Source of the DNA: Fibrobacteria bacterium
GTDB taxonomy: Bacteria; Fibrobacterota; Fibrobacteria; UBA11236
Assembly (NCBI GenBank): GCA_025360005.1
Contig: JANYDA010000030.1
Span: 1-64,000, forward strand
DNA: 64,000 nucleotides
Direction of reading: 5' to 3'
In this document: in pieces, positions 18,447 to 26,397 of the stretch
Layout of the letters: the number at the start of each line of letters is the position of its first letter
How positions within the stretch are numbered: position 1 is the first letter of the stretch
Position numbers and translations under genes: made by a program
The notes under the pieces: generated by a model
What the model was told of the DNA's origin: nothing
The model's database searches: none
What the model saw: only the letters and a program-made list of their open reading frames with translations

Positions 18447-18632
18447 ATGAGCAACATCCAAGCCTTGGAAAATGAAATCGGATTACTCAAAGAAGAATAC
18501 GAGAAGTTTGAACGCGGTAATAAGTCCGCCGGAACTCGCGCCAGGAAAATCCTGCAAAATATAAAGCGGATTTCCCAGGACATTCGTGTGACTATTCAGT
18601 CCGTTAAGAAGACCGAAGAAAAGGAAGCCTAG
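18447..18632 (+). CDS. Histone H1-like Hc1 family small basic protein
   Basis: 61 residues, Lys/Arg/Glu-rich, entirely helical. The pattern KFERGNKSAGTRARKILQNI then QDIRVTIQ closely resembles the short Hc1-like (histone H1-like) proteins common in Bacteroidetes and relatives, where GNKAAGTRVRK is the core. The family is linked to nucleoid binding, but most short members are uncharacterised. A good GGAGG lies 8 nt before the ATG and a TTGACA box lies further upstream. A strong hairpin terminator follows. It is probably a monocistronic, well-expressed gene. Confidence 0.85.
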   Translation: MSNIQALENEIGLLKEEYEKFERGNKSAGTRARKILQNIKRISQDIRVTIQSVKKTEEKEA

Positions 18633-18784
18633 TCTATACTTGGAAAGCTTCAGGCTTTCTCCGCACGGGCGTGGGTTTCCGTTTCTCCTGGCAATTAAGT
18701 GAAAGAAGCGTTTTTCTTTCTCTTGATTGGGCGTCGAATTGCCTTCCGGATGCCATTTTGTTGCGTCTCCAACTCAGCTTTTAG

Positions 18785-18816
18785 AGAATCCATGAAAAGG
18801 CGTTTTCATGGATTCT
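18785..18816. terminator. Long perfect hairpin, likely bidirectional terminator
   Basis: A 14-bp perfect stem (AGAATCCATGAAAA / TTTTCATGGATTCT) with a GGCG loop lies between convergent units, the Hc1-like gene and the ABC importer. The T tract on the plus side is short (TTCATTT). Confidence 0.7.
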
Positions 18817-18822
18817 TCATTT

Positions 18823-18837
18823 ATGCCCTGCGGGCAT
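18823..18837 (-). terminator. Small hairpin just after the oppC-like stop
   Basis: A 6-bp stem (ATGCCC / GGGCAT) with a 3-nt loop lies directly downstream of the permease stop on the minus strand and next to the longer hairpin. It may contribute to termination or mRNA 3'-end stability. Confidence 0.35.
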
Positions 18838-18845
18838 AACCCTGC

Positions 18846-19730
18846 TTAATTGATTTTTGAAGTGGGATCCAAGGCATCGCGTAAGCTATCACCCAGGAAA
18901 TTCATGCAAAGCAGGCACACGGTCAAGGTCACGCCTGGCGCCACCAGCATCCACCAAGCGGTATCCATATAGTCCTTTCCTTCCGCGATCAAAACACCCC
19001 AAGTGCAATTGGAAACGTTCAACCCCAGGAAACTAAGAAACGCCTCCTGGAGGATCACGGACGGGACGGTAAGGGTAGCGTACACGATGACCACCCCCAT
19101 GACATTGGGTATCACATGCCTTAGGATGATACGGAAACTTCCCACCCCGAGTGCGCGCGCCGCTAGAATGAACTCCTCTTTCTTCAGGGCTAGTACCTGG
19201 CCTCGCACTATCCGCGCCACCGTCAGCCATTGGACCAGCCCCAAAGCCACGAAAAGCACATAGATATTCTTTCCGAATTGGAAAATCAGGATGATGACCA
19301 GAAACATATAGGGTAGGGAATACAGGATGTCGACTATCCGCATCATAGCCAGATCCAGCTTCTCGTTGAAAAAACCGGATACGCATCCGTACAGAGTCCC
19401 GATCAAAACGCTGATCAAGGTTCCCAGCAACCCGATAGCCAGAGAAAGCTGTCCGCCCTTGAGCACGCGCGCGAATACGTCGCGGCCTAGATGATCGGTG
19501 CCCATCCAATGCGCCAGGGAGGGTGGCGCCAGCTGCGCATCCAGGATCTGCTTCTCATAATCCTGCAGGAATCCGGGTCCCAGAAACACGGCAAGCCCCA
19601 ATAAGACCAGCACCAAGGCGGATCCCAGCGCGCGCTTGTCTTTGCGCAATTTCCCCAAGGCGATGGACGCGGGCGAAGCCGACCGCGGGGAATTGGAGAT
19701 TACGGGTACTGGAGCGGTGGCGGCGTCCAT
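18846..19730 (-). CDS. ABC importer permease, DppC/OppC type
   Basis: 294-residue inner-membrane permease of the peptide/nickel (PepT) ABC family. The N-terminal OppC-type extension carries the first helix (about 37-55). Five further helices follow. HWMGTDHLGRDVFAR is the typical N-terminal periplasmic block. The EAA coupling loop, which docks on the ATPase, is recognisable at AARALGVGSFRIILRHV. The ATG is 1 nt from the oppB-like stop, so they are translated together. No ATPase gene lies next to it in this window. Confidence 0.93.
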   Translation of the reverse strand: MDAATAPVPVISNSPRSASPASIALGKLRKDKRALGSALVLVLLGLAVFLGPGFLQDYEKQILDAQLAPPSLAHWMGTDHLGRDVFARVLKGGQLSLAIGLLGTLISVLIGTLYGCVSGFFNEKLDLAMMRIVDILYSLPYMFLVIILIFQFGKNIYVLFVALGLVQWLTVARIVRGQVLALKKEEFILAARALGVGSFRIILRHVIPNVMGVVIVYATLTVPSVILQEAFLSFLGLNVSNCTWGVLIAEGKDYMDTAWWMLVAPGVTLTVCLLCMNFLGDSLRDALDPTSKIN

Positions 19731-19731
19731 G

Positions 19732-20652
19732 TCATTGCATCCGGATCCGCGGATCCACGAAAGTCTGGAGGATGTCCGCCAACAGGTTCAGGAAAAGGAG
19801 GAAAATGGAATAGACGATGATAACTCCCAACGCCAGGGGAAAGTCGCGTTGAAAAACCGATTCGATGAAGTAGCGGCCCATTCCCGGTATATTGAAAATC
19901 TTTTCCACCACCAAGGTGCCGGTCAGAATGGAAGCCGTGGCGGGCGCCAGGTAATTGATCACCGGAAGAATGCTGTTGCGCAGCAGATGCTTCCAGAGGA
20001 TGCGTATTTCCGGCAGGCCCTTTGCGCGCGCGGTCCGGATATAGTCCTTGTTAAGGTTCTCCAGGAAGCTGCCGCGCGCGATTCGGGTTATATAGGCGAT
20101 ATAAGTAAGGCTTAAAGTCACCACCGGCAGCAATTTGCTGTCGAAACCGGTCCACCCCGCCACCGGAGTGACGCGCAGGCGCAGCGAGAAAAGCAGTTGC
20201 AGCAGGGAGCCCAGCACGAAATTGGGGACGGCGATCCCGATCATGGCCAAAGCCATGATGAAGCTTTCAAACCAGCGGCCGCGATAGAACGCCGAGAGCA
20301 GGCCCCAGGTAAGGCCTGCGAAGATGGCGAGCAGCAATGCGTAGCATCCGAGTTCCATGGAAACCGGCAAGGCTTCGCCGATGATCTCGAGCACGGTGGA
20401 ATTGCGATGGGAATAGGAATAGCGGAAGTCGCCGTGGAGGAGGATGCCCTTCAAATACTGACCGTAGGTGAAATCGTATTTGCGGTGCAGTTCTTCCAGC
20501 ACCTGGGGGGAAGGATCGCGTTCGGTCTCGAAAGGTTTTCCGGGCGCCGCTTTCATGATGGCGAAAGAAACCGTGATGATAATAACCAAGGTGAAGACGT
20601 TTAGGGCCAACCGTACGCCGATTCGCTTCAGGTAACCGCTGTTCCAGGTCAT
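19732..20652 (-). CDS. ABC importer permease, DppB/OppB type
   Basis: 306-residue partner permease. The N-terminal helix (FTLVIIITVSFAIMKAAPG) is followed by the OppB-type periplasmic segment, with the family block LRKYDFTYGQYLKG-like (read here as HRKYDFTYGQYLKGI). The EAA loop is at RTARAKGLPEIRILWKHLLRN. The C-terminus ends DPRIRMQ, typical for the family. It lies between the binding-protein gene (48 nt upstream) and the second permease (1 nt downstream). Confidence 0.93.
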   Translation of the reverse strand: MTWNSGYLKRIGVRLALNVFTLVIIITVSFAIMKAAPGKPFETERDPSPQVLEELHRKYDFTYGQYLKGILLHGDFRYSYSHRNSTVLEIIGEALPVSMELGCYALLLAIFAGLTWGLLSAFYRGRWFESFIMALAMIGIAVPNFVLGSLLQLLFSLRLRVTPVAGWTGFDSKLLPVVTLSLTYIAYITRIARGSFLENLNKDYIRTARAKGLPEIRILWKHLLRNSILPVINYLAPATASILTGTLVVEKIFNIPGMGRYFIESVFQRDFPLALGVIIVYSIFLLFLNLLADILQTFVDPRIRMQ

Positions 20653-20700
20653 GGGCGGGCAGCGGGGATCAAGGTAACCGGCGTGGTACTGGGGCCGCGG

Positions 20701-22263
20701 TCAAGGGGCAAGGTGGATGTCCTTCCAGGTATACATGCCCAGGGGATTGGGGACGGCATCCCGGAGTTTTGGGCTTCGCATTTCCATCAGGGAATAATAG
20801 TAGATGGGGAAGACCGGCAAATCGCCCATCAGCATGGTTTCCGCTTCCTGCAATTTCGCCAGACGCAAAGCCGGATCGGCAATGGTGAACGTGGCCTGCA
20901 CCAGCTTGTCGTATTCGGGGTTGCGATAACCGGTCCGGTTGTTGCCATTGTCGGAAGTATACAGTTCCAAGAATGAGATGGGGTCGGGAAAATCCCCTAT
21001 CCAGGAAGCCCGGGCAATCGACCGGTAGTTCAGGTTCTTGGTGTTGTCCAGGTAGACCTTCCATTCATAGTTCACCAACTCCGCGTCCAGTCCCAGGTTC
21101 TCCTTCCACATCCGCTGGACCACCTGTGCGATGTCCCGATGGACATCGGCATTGTTGTAAAGGATTTGCAGGTTGGGTGGTTGCTTGCCGGAAACATAGC
21201 CCGCCTTGGCCAAATACTCCTTTGCCTTGGCAGGATTGAATAGTTCCATGCTCACTCCAGGATACAAAGGGGTGGGGGGGACGAAACCATGGGCCGGAGT
21301 GGGTATCCCTTTCATAACCCGCTTTACGATCTGCTCCCGGTCGATGGCATAAGAAAGGGCTTTCCTCAGCTCCCGGGAATCATATCCGGGGTTTTTACAG
21401 TTCACTATGTAATAGTAGGTGCCGAACATGGGCCTGGTGAAGAACTGGGGCATGCTCTTGGCCGCTTCCAATTTGCTGGGCGGCACATTGAAGATCCAAT
21501 CCACTTCCCTGTTCATGAACATGTTGTAAGCGGTCATCTGGTCTTCTACCGGTTTTATGATCACGGTTGCCTGCTGCACATGGGTGGAATCCCAATACCT
21601 GGAGTTTTTCTCCAGGACGATTTCCACGTTATGCTTCCAACCCTTTAGGACAAACGGGCCGTTACCCACCAAATGGCCGGGTAAGGTCCACCTTTCTCCG
21701 TACTTGGCGATTGTGTCCAGGGGTACAGGGGCAAAGGGTTCGAAAGCGCAGAGGTCGAGAAAGTAAGCGACGGGGTGGTTCAGTTGGACGATGAAGGTGG
21801 AGTCGTCGGGAGCGGATACCCCCAAGGAATCCGGGGGGAGCTTTTTCTCCCGAATGGGATTTCCGTTGCGGATGATTTTCAACAGCGCCGAATATTCGCT
21901 AGCGGTCGCGGGGTCGATGAAGCGACGCCAGGATCGGACAAAGTCCCGGGAAGTAAGCTTGACGCCGTCCGACCAATAGTTGGGCCGCAGGTGGAAGGTA
22001 TAGGTCCGGGAATCGGGGGAGATATCCCATGAACGGGCGGCGCCGGGACGAACCTTGGGATCGGTCAATCCGCGGATGACCAGGCCTTCGAAAAGGGCGC
22101 CGATGATGCGGATTTCCGGTTGACCGGTGACGGCATGCAAATCCAAAGAGGCGGGTTCGGCGCTATTGGCGATCGCCAAGGGTTTGGGTCCCTTTCCGGC
22201 ACTCTTTTGGCAGCCTTGGAGCAGGAGCAAAAAAGTCAGAATTGCGCAGGCGGAAAAACTCAT
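20701..22263 (-). CDS. Extracellular solute-binding protein family 5 (OppA/DppA-like) lipoprotein
   Basis: 520 residues from the ATG at 22263, chosen because it begins a lipoprotein signal (MSFSACAILTFLLLLQGC) with lipobox LLQGC. The open frame extends 57 codons further upstream without signal-like character. Family-5 features are the early EPASLDLHAVTG, RSWDISPDSRTYTFHLR, SYAIDREQIVKRV and the C-terminal FPIYYY. This is the ligand receptor of the importer and probably binds oligopeptides. The first gene of the operon encodes the receptor, as usual. The specificity cannot be read from sequence. Confidence 0.93.
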   Translation of the reverse strand: MSFSACAILTFLLLLQGCQKSAGKGPKPLAIANSAEPASLDLHAVTGQPEIRIIGALFEGLVIRGLTDPKVRPGAARSWDISPDSRTYTFHLRPNYWSDGVKLTSRDFVRSWRRFIDPATASEYSALLKIIRNGNPIREKKLPPDSLGVSAPDDSTFIVQLNHPVAYFLDLCAFEPFAPVPLDTIAKYGERWTLPGHLVGNGPFVLKGWKHNVEIVLEKNSRYWDSTHVQQATVIIKPVEDQMTAYNMFMNREVDWIFNVPPSKLEAAKSMPQFFTRPMFGTYYYIVNCKNPGYDSRELRKALSYAIDREQIVKRVMKGIPTPAHGFVPPTPLYPGVSMELFNPAKAKEYLAKAGYVSGKQPPNLQILYNNADVHRDIAQVVQRMWKENLGLDAELVNYEWKVYLDNTKNLNYRSIARASWIGDFPDPISFLELYTSDNGNNRTGYRNPEYDKLVQATFTIADPALRLAKLQEAETMLMGDLPVFPIYYYSLMEMRSPKLRDAVPNPLGMYTWKDIHLAP

Positions 22264-22631
22264 TTTGCTTATCTTTCGGAAGTAGTGTGGAGGACGTACC
22301 GGACTGGAAAGCGGCCCACCGCTTTGGAGTTGCGTAGCAGCTTCCTGCGCTTCGCACTCGGGTGGATGGATTGAACGTCCGCCGCCGGATTTATCTTCAT
22401 TATTTTGTAGTAAGAAGATTGGGAAATAAAGCACTTTTCATCCTGTCTTTACAGGGTCTTATCGAGATGGTTCGGACACCATTTTTCGGTCGAACCCCCT
22501 AAATTTAATATTTTTAAAAACCAATTGACTTGTTCCGGTCTTGAGGATAACTTGATGCAGGACGAAGAAGACCACCGGCAGGTTCCTGCGGTGCGTGTGC
22601 CACTTTAGGAAACAAATAGGGACAAATTCAT
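22264..22631. promoter_or_regulatory. Divergent control region between ABC importer and OmpA-like cluster
   Basis: 368 bp without a gene. On the plus strand TTGACT (22525-22530) and TAACTT (22548-22553), 17 bp apart, form a plausible promoter in an AT-rich patch. It is followed by an untranslated leader with a GC-rich hairpin (arms CACCGGCAGG / CCTGCGGTG, about 22573-22595). A second inverted pair, GGTTCG / CGAACC, lies at about 22468-22495. The importer promoter on the minus strand is not obvious. Confidence 0.45.
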
Positions 22632-24110
22632 ATGCAAAGATATTTGTACGCGGCACTGGTGTGCGGCAGTTTGCTCGGGCTTGGTTCCCTCGAAGCCAAG
22701 ACCCTCAGAGTTCCCGGAGATTTCCCCACCATAAATGGTGGTCTCACCAGTGCTGATTATGGCGATACGGTCTTGGTCTCTCCCGGTCGTTATTATGAAA
22801 ACGTCACCCTCGTACAGGGCGTCATCCTCAAAGGCGTAAACCAGCTTACCACCATCATCGACGGCATGCGCAAAGCTCCGACGATTTACGCTGTTACCGG
22901 ATCGGAAATCAGCAACTTCACCATCACCAACGGCATTGACGGAATCCTCTGCGAAAATTCATCGCCTTACATCCATCACAATTGGATTTTGGACAACCAG
23001 GGCGCCGGCATAGGCGCCTTCATTTCGCTGCCCCAAATTTATGACAACGTGATCTACGGGAACCGTTGGTCCGGCATTTTGGCCTGGGGCGCAAAATCCT
23101 TGGATACGCGCATCGAGAACAACGTCGTGATGCGCAACGGCTATAGCGGACTGACCTTGAAAGGCCCTTGCCGCATCGTGATTCGCAACAATATCGTGCA
23201 GGAAAACCGTGAATACGGAATCTACTCGGATCCGGCATCGGGACAATCCCAGATTGTCTATAACAACATTTACAAGAACGTCATCCCATTCAACCGCTAT
23301 ACCAAAATCAACAAGACCAACATCTCCCATGACCCGTTGTTCCTGAGCCCCAGCCTGGGCGATCCCAACTACTTTGTAGCCGCCAAATCCCCGATGGTAC
23401 GCCGTGGCTATGGCCAGGTAGACATTGGTCTTTTGGCCAAAGATCAAGTGGTCTCCGTGGACGGCGACCGCGACAATGACGGCATCCCGGATTCCAAGGA
23501 TGTCTGCCCGGATTTGGCGGAAGACCAAGACGGATTCCAGGACGAGGACGGTTGCCCGGATTACGACAACGACAATGATGGCATACCGGACAATAAGGAC
23601 AAATGCCCGAACGAGCCGGAAGACAAAGACGGATTCGAGGATCAGGACGGTTGCCCGGACCCCGATAATGACAAGGACGGCGTGCCCGATGTCCGGGATA
23701 ATTGCCCGGATGTGGCCGGCGATGCCGCCCATAACGGCTGCCCGTATAAGACCCCCGCCAAGATCGAGGACAACTTCATCTTGGAAGGCGTGACCTTCCG
23801 GACCGGCAGCGCGGAAATCACCGAAGACTCTTTCGCCAAGCTGGACGAAGTTTACGAGCAGTTGGCGAAATATTCCGACCGCAAATATGAAATCGCCGGC
23901 CATACGGATAATACCTCTACCGATAAAATCAACATCAAGCTATCCCTGGACCGTGCCAACGCAGTCCGCGAATACCTTGTCAATCGCGGTATCGAGGGCA
24001 GCCGCCTCGTCGGCAAGGGTTTCGGTTCTTCCCGTCCGAAAGCGGACAACAAAACCGCAGCGGGCCGTTCCATCAATCGCCGCATCGAATTCTACCGGAT
24101 TAAGAAATGA
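22632..24110 (+). CDS. OmpA-family protein with beta-helix head and TSP3 repeats
   Basis: 492 residues. After a signal peptide (about 1-22) comes a right-handed parallel beta-helix of the NosD/CASH type (about 25-265; repeated NNIVQENREYGIYSD-like turns). It is followed by four acidic thrombospondin type 3 calcium-binding repeats (277-372; DNDGIPDSKDVCPD and DNDGIPDNKDKCPN patterns), then an OmpA C-terminal peptidoglycan-binding domain (about 380-492; AGHTDNTSTDK, LSLDRANAVREYL, SINRRIEFY). Such proteins anchor the outer membrane, or a complex, to the wall. It is the first gene of the envelope cluster and overlaps the next gene by ATGA. Beta-helix plus TSP3 plus OmpA is a rarer arrangement than barrel plus TSP3 plus OmpA. 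Confidence 0.92.
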   Translation: MQRYLYAALVCGSLLGLGSLEAKTLRVPGDFPTINGGLTSADYGDTVLVSPGRYYENVTLVQGVILKGVNQLTTIIDGMRKAPTIYAVTGSEISNFTITNGIDGILCENSSPYIHHNWILDNQGAGIGAFISLPQIYDNVIYGNRWSGILAWGAKSLDTRIENNVVMRNGYSGLTLKGPCRIVIRNNIVQENREYGIYSDPASGQSQIVYNNIYKNVIPFNRYTKINKTNISHDPLFLSPSLGDPNYFVAAKSPMVRRGYGQVDIGLLAKDQVVSVDGDRDNDGIPDSKDVCPDLAEDQDGFQDEDGCPDYDNDNDGIPDNKDKCPNEPEDKDGFEDQDGCPDPDNDKDGVPDVRDNCPDVAGDAAHNGCPYKTPAKIEDNFILEGVTFRTGSAEITEDSFAKLDEVYEQLAKYSDRKYEIAGHTDNTSTDKINIKLSLDRANAVREYLVNRGIEGSRLVGKGFGSSRPKADNKTAAGRSINRRIEFYRIKK

Positions 24111-26368
24111 AAAAGGGAGTGGCAGCTTTGAACTACAGATCCATATTCCTCACAGCTATGGTTGGCGCCTCGGTCTCTTTCGGCCAGCTGAAAGCCAGCC
24201 CTTATAAGCCGCATGCTTACCAGCAAAATGACTGGTTCTCGGAATTCGGTGATAATACCGCACTCTATGTTAATCCGGCTTCGATCGCGGAAAACGATCA
24301 AATCGAAGTCGCAGTCGGGTTGTTCCAGACCATTTCCGGAAAGGCCGGCCAGGAATTCATCAGCGCGGTGCATCCTTTCGGCTACAACCATTCCTTGGGT
24401 CTCACTGTATTTGAAAACGGTTCGGCCATCGATGGCAGCAATTCCGTTTACTTGGAAAACGCCTATACGGTGGGTTATGCCCTGCGCAGCCCGTTCTTCC
24501 TCCCCAATGGAATTTCCAATAAACTGGCGTTTGGCATCAACGGAACCGTCATCCAGTTCAACGCCTTTGGGGCCGTGAAAAGCCTCGGATATGGCGTCGA
24601 TTTGGGCGTAAGCTACAATCCTTTCAGCACATCCCGTTGGGGCCATCTTCAAATCGGCGCTTCCGTCCAGAATGTCCTCCAGCCCAAGGTAGAGCTGCCG
24701 GATGGAAACGGGAACTATAGTATCCCCCGTAATCTGAACACGTCTTTGTTCTGGCGCGGATTTAACAATCGTCTGGAGTTGGCGGGAGATATCAGCGTTA
24801 TCGATTTGACTCATGATCAGCTCGAGGGCACCGGTAATGGCAAGGAAATGGTGGGCTCCGTGCGAACCACCTATTATCTCAGCCCCTTGCTGGGCATCAA
24901 GGCCAAAATCACCAAGCTCGGTTATCCCGTGATCGGCGCCACCGTGAACGTCAAGCGCGTCAACCTGTTCCGCTATCTCCAGCTGGATCTGGACATGTCG
25001 CATGACCGTCTGACCACGCTAACCGGCGGCACGGATGAAGGCCGCGGCTTCGTTTGGAATTTCAAGGCCATCACCCGCGTGGGCCCCACCCGCGAAGAGC
25101 GTATCGGCGAAGCCCGTTATCGTCGCCTGAAGATCGAACCGGAAGATGCCTATCGCGAAGCCATGCGCTTGTACCTGGCCCGGAAGTTCCTGTTGGCCTC
25201 TTACGCCTTCGGCAAGGTCATCACCAAGTATCCGTCCTTCCACCTTGTCGATCAGGCCGCCTTCTATAAAGGCAAGTCCTTTGAAAACCTGCGTATGCAC
25301 CAGGCCGCCCGCGACGTCTATAACGATGCCCTCAAGCGGTATACGGATTCCGATCAACGCCCCAAATACATGTTCCAGCTGATGAACATCGATTACAAAG
25401 AAGGCAAGTTCGACGAGGCAACCAAGCGTTACCAGCAAATCGTCAACTTGTACCCGGAATCGGATGTCAAGTCGGACGCCGACTATGTCATGGGCCAGAT
25501 GCGGTATATCCAAAAAGATTATCACGGGGCGATTTCCCTGTTGTCGCCCATCCTTCCGGGCAACGCCAACTACATCTACGCCCGTTTCACCTTGGGTATG
25601 TCCTATGTCAATCTGAAGAAATACAAGGAAGCGGAAACCGCCTTCCAGGACATCATGGAAAGCAAACCCTCCAATGCTTCCGAGCAGGAAATGAAGGAAG
25701 TCACTGCCGTGAAGCTGGGCCATATCAATTTCGGCAAGGAACCGCCGCAGTTGGTCAAAGCCGCAGAATTTTACGGATCGGTATCTCCTTCCAGCTCCAA
25801 GTATGACGAAGCGTTGTTGGGTCTGGCCTGGTCCTTTATCAAGGTGCAACGGCCCAAGGAAGCCGCCGGATATGCCCAGGACATCATTTCCAAGACCCCC
25901 AACAGCCTCTTGGTGCCGGAAGCGCATCTTCTGCTTGGCTATTGCGCCTACTTCGACAAGGATTATGACAAGTCCATCAAGGAGTTCGATAACGCCATCG
26001 AATTGGCGGAAAAGAAGGCTGTCGCCGTAGCCGACATCCAGAAGAAGAAGGAAGAGAATATGGCGAACAGCGTGGACTTCCAGGCCGTGCAAAAGGAAGC
26101 CTTATTGCTCTCCAACCAGTTGCCAACGCCCCGGGTGATGGAGAAACGCGATCAGCTGCGCCCCAAGTTTGAAGAGATCCATAAGAAGATCGAGGCCTAT
26201 CTGGAATTCCTCCGCGAAGTGGAACAGATCGAGAAGTTCCTCCAGAATAAGGATCGTATCATCAAGGACGCGAAATTCACCAAGGCCACCGTGATCAACA
26301 TCAGGGGCGGCGCGGGCGAGAAGAGCGGGCCTTCCAAGCAAGAGCTTGAAAATCTGGATGTGAAGTAA
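24107..26368 (+). CDS. PorV/PorQ-like barrel fused to TPR region
   Basis: 753 residues with a signal peptide (1 to about 28). The first 330 residues look like an outer-membrane barrel of the PorV/PorQ/FadL-like type: DNTALYVNPASIA near the N-terminus, then many amphipathic strands of alternating polarity. From about 335 to 640 there are TPR-like helical pairs (FLLASYAFGKVITKYPSF, RYQQIVNLYPESDVKSDADY, AETAFQDIMESKPSN), followed by a coiled coil (about 640-730). The start codon overlaps the OmpA-like stop (ATGA), so the two are translationally coupled. A barrel carrying a periplasmic TPR arm would suit a docking platform for the OmpA-like and TPR neighbours (inference). Confidence 0.82.
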   Translation: MKKGVAALNYRSIFLTAMVGASVSFGQLKASPYKPHAYQQNDWFSEFGDNTALYVNPASIAENDQIEVAVGLFQTISGKAGQEFISAVHPFGYNHSLGLTVFENGSAIDGSNSVYLENAYTVGYALRSPFFLPNGISNKLAFGINGTVIQFNAFGAVKSLGYGVDLGVSYNPFSTSRWGHLQIGASVQNVLQPKVELPDGNGNYSIPRNLNTSLFWRGFNNRLELAGDISVIDLTHDQLEGTGNGKEMVGSVRTTYYLSPLLGIKAKITKLGYPVIGATVNVKRVNLFRYLQLDLDMSHDRLTTLTGGTDEGRGFVWNFKAITRVGPTREERIGEARYRRLKIEPEDAYREAMRLYLARKFLLASYAFGKVITKYPSFHLVDQAAFYKGKSFENLRMHQAARDVYNDALKRYTDSDQRPKYMFQLMNIDYKEGKFDEATKRYQQIVNLYPESDVKSDADYVMGQMRYIQKDYHGAISLLSPILPGNANYIYARFTLGMSYVNLKKYKEAETAFQDIMESKPSNASEQEMKEVTAVKLGHINFGKEPPQLVKAAEFYGSVSPSSSKYDEALLGLAWSFIKVQRPKEAAGYAQDIISKTPNSLLVPEAHLLLGYCAYFDKDYDKSIKEFDNAIELAEKKAVAVADIQKKKEENMANSVDFQAVQKEALLLSNQLPTPRVMEKRDQLRPKFEEIHKKIEAYLEFLREVEQIEKFLQNKDRIIKDAKFTKATVINIRGGAGEKSGPSKQELENLDVK

Positions 26369-26397
26369 GGGGATCGATCCCCTGAAATAGGTTAACA

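Noticed and set aside
24107-26368. Type IX secretion locus (PorV-like protein)
   Set aside because: Only PorV/PorQ-like barrels are seen; none of the core PorK/L/M/N or Sov-type genes is in the window, so the system cannot be called here.
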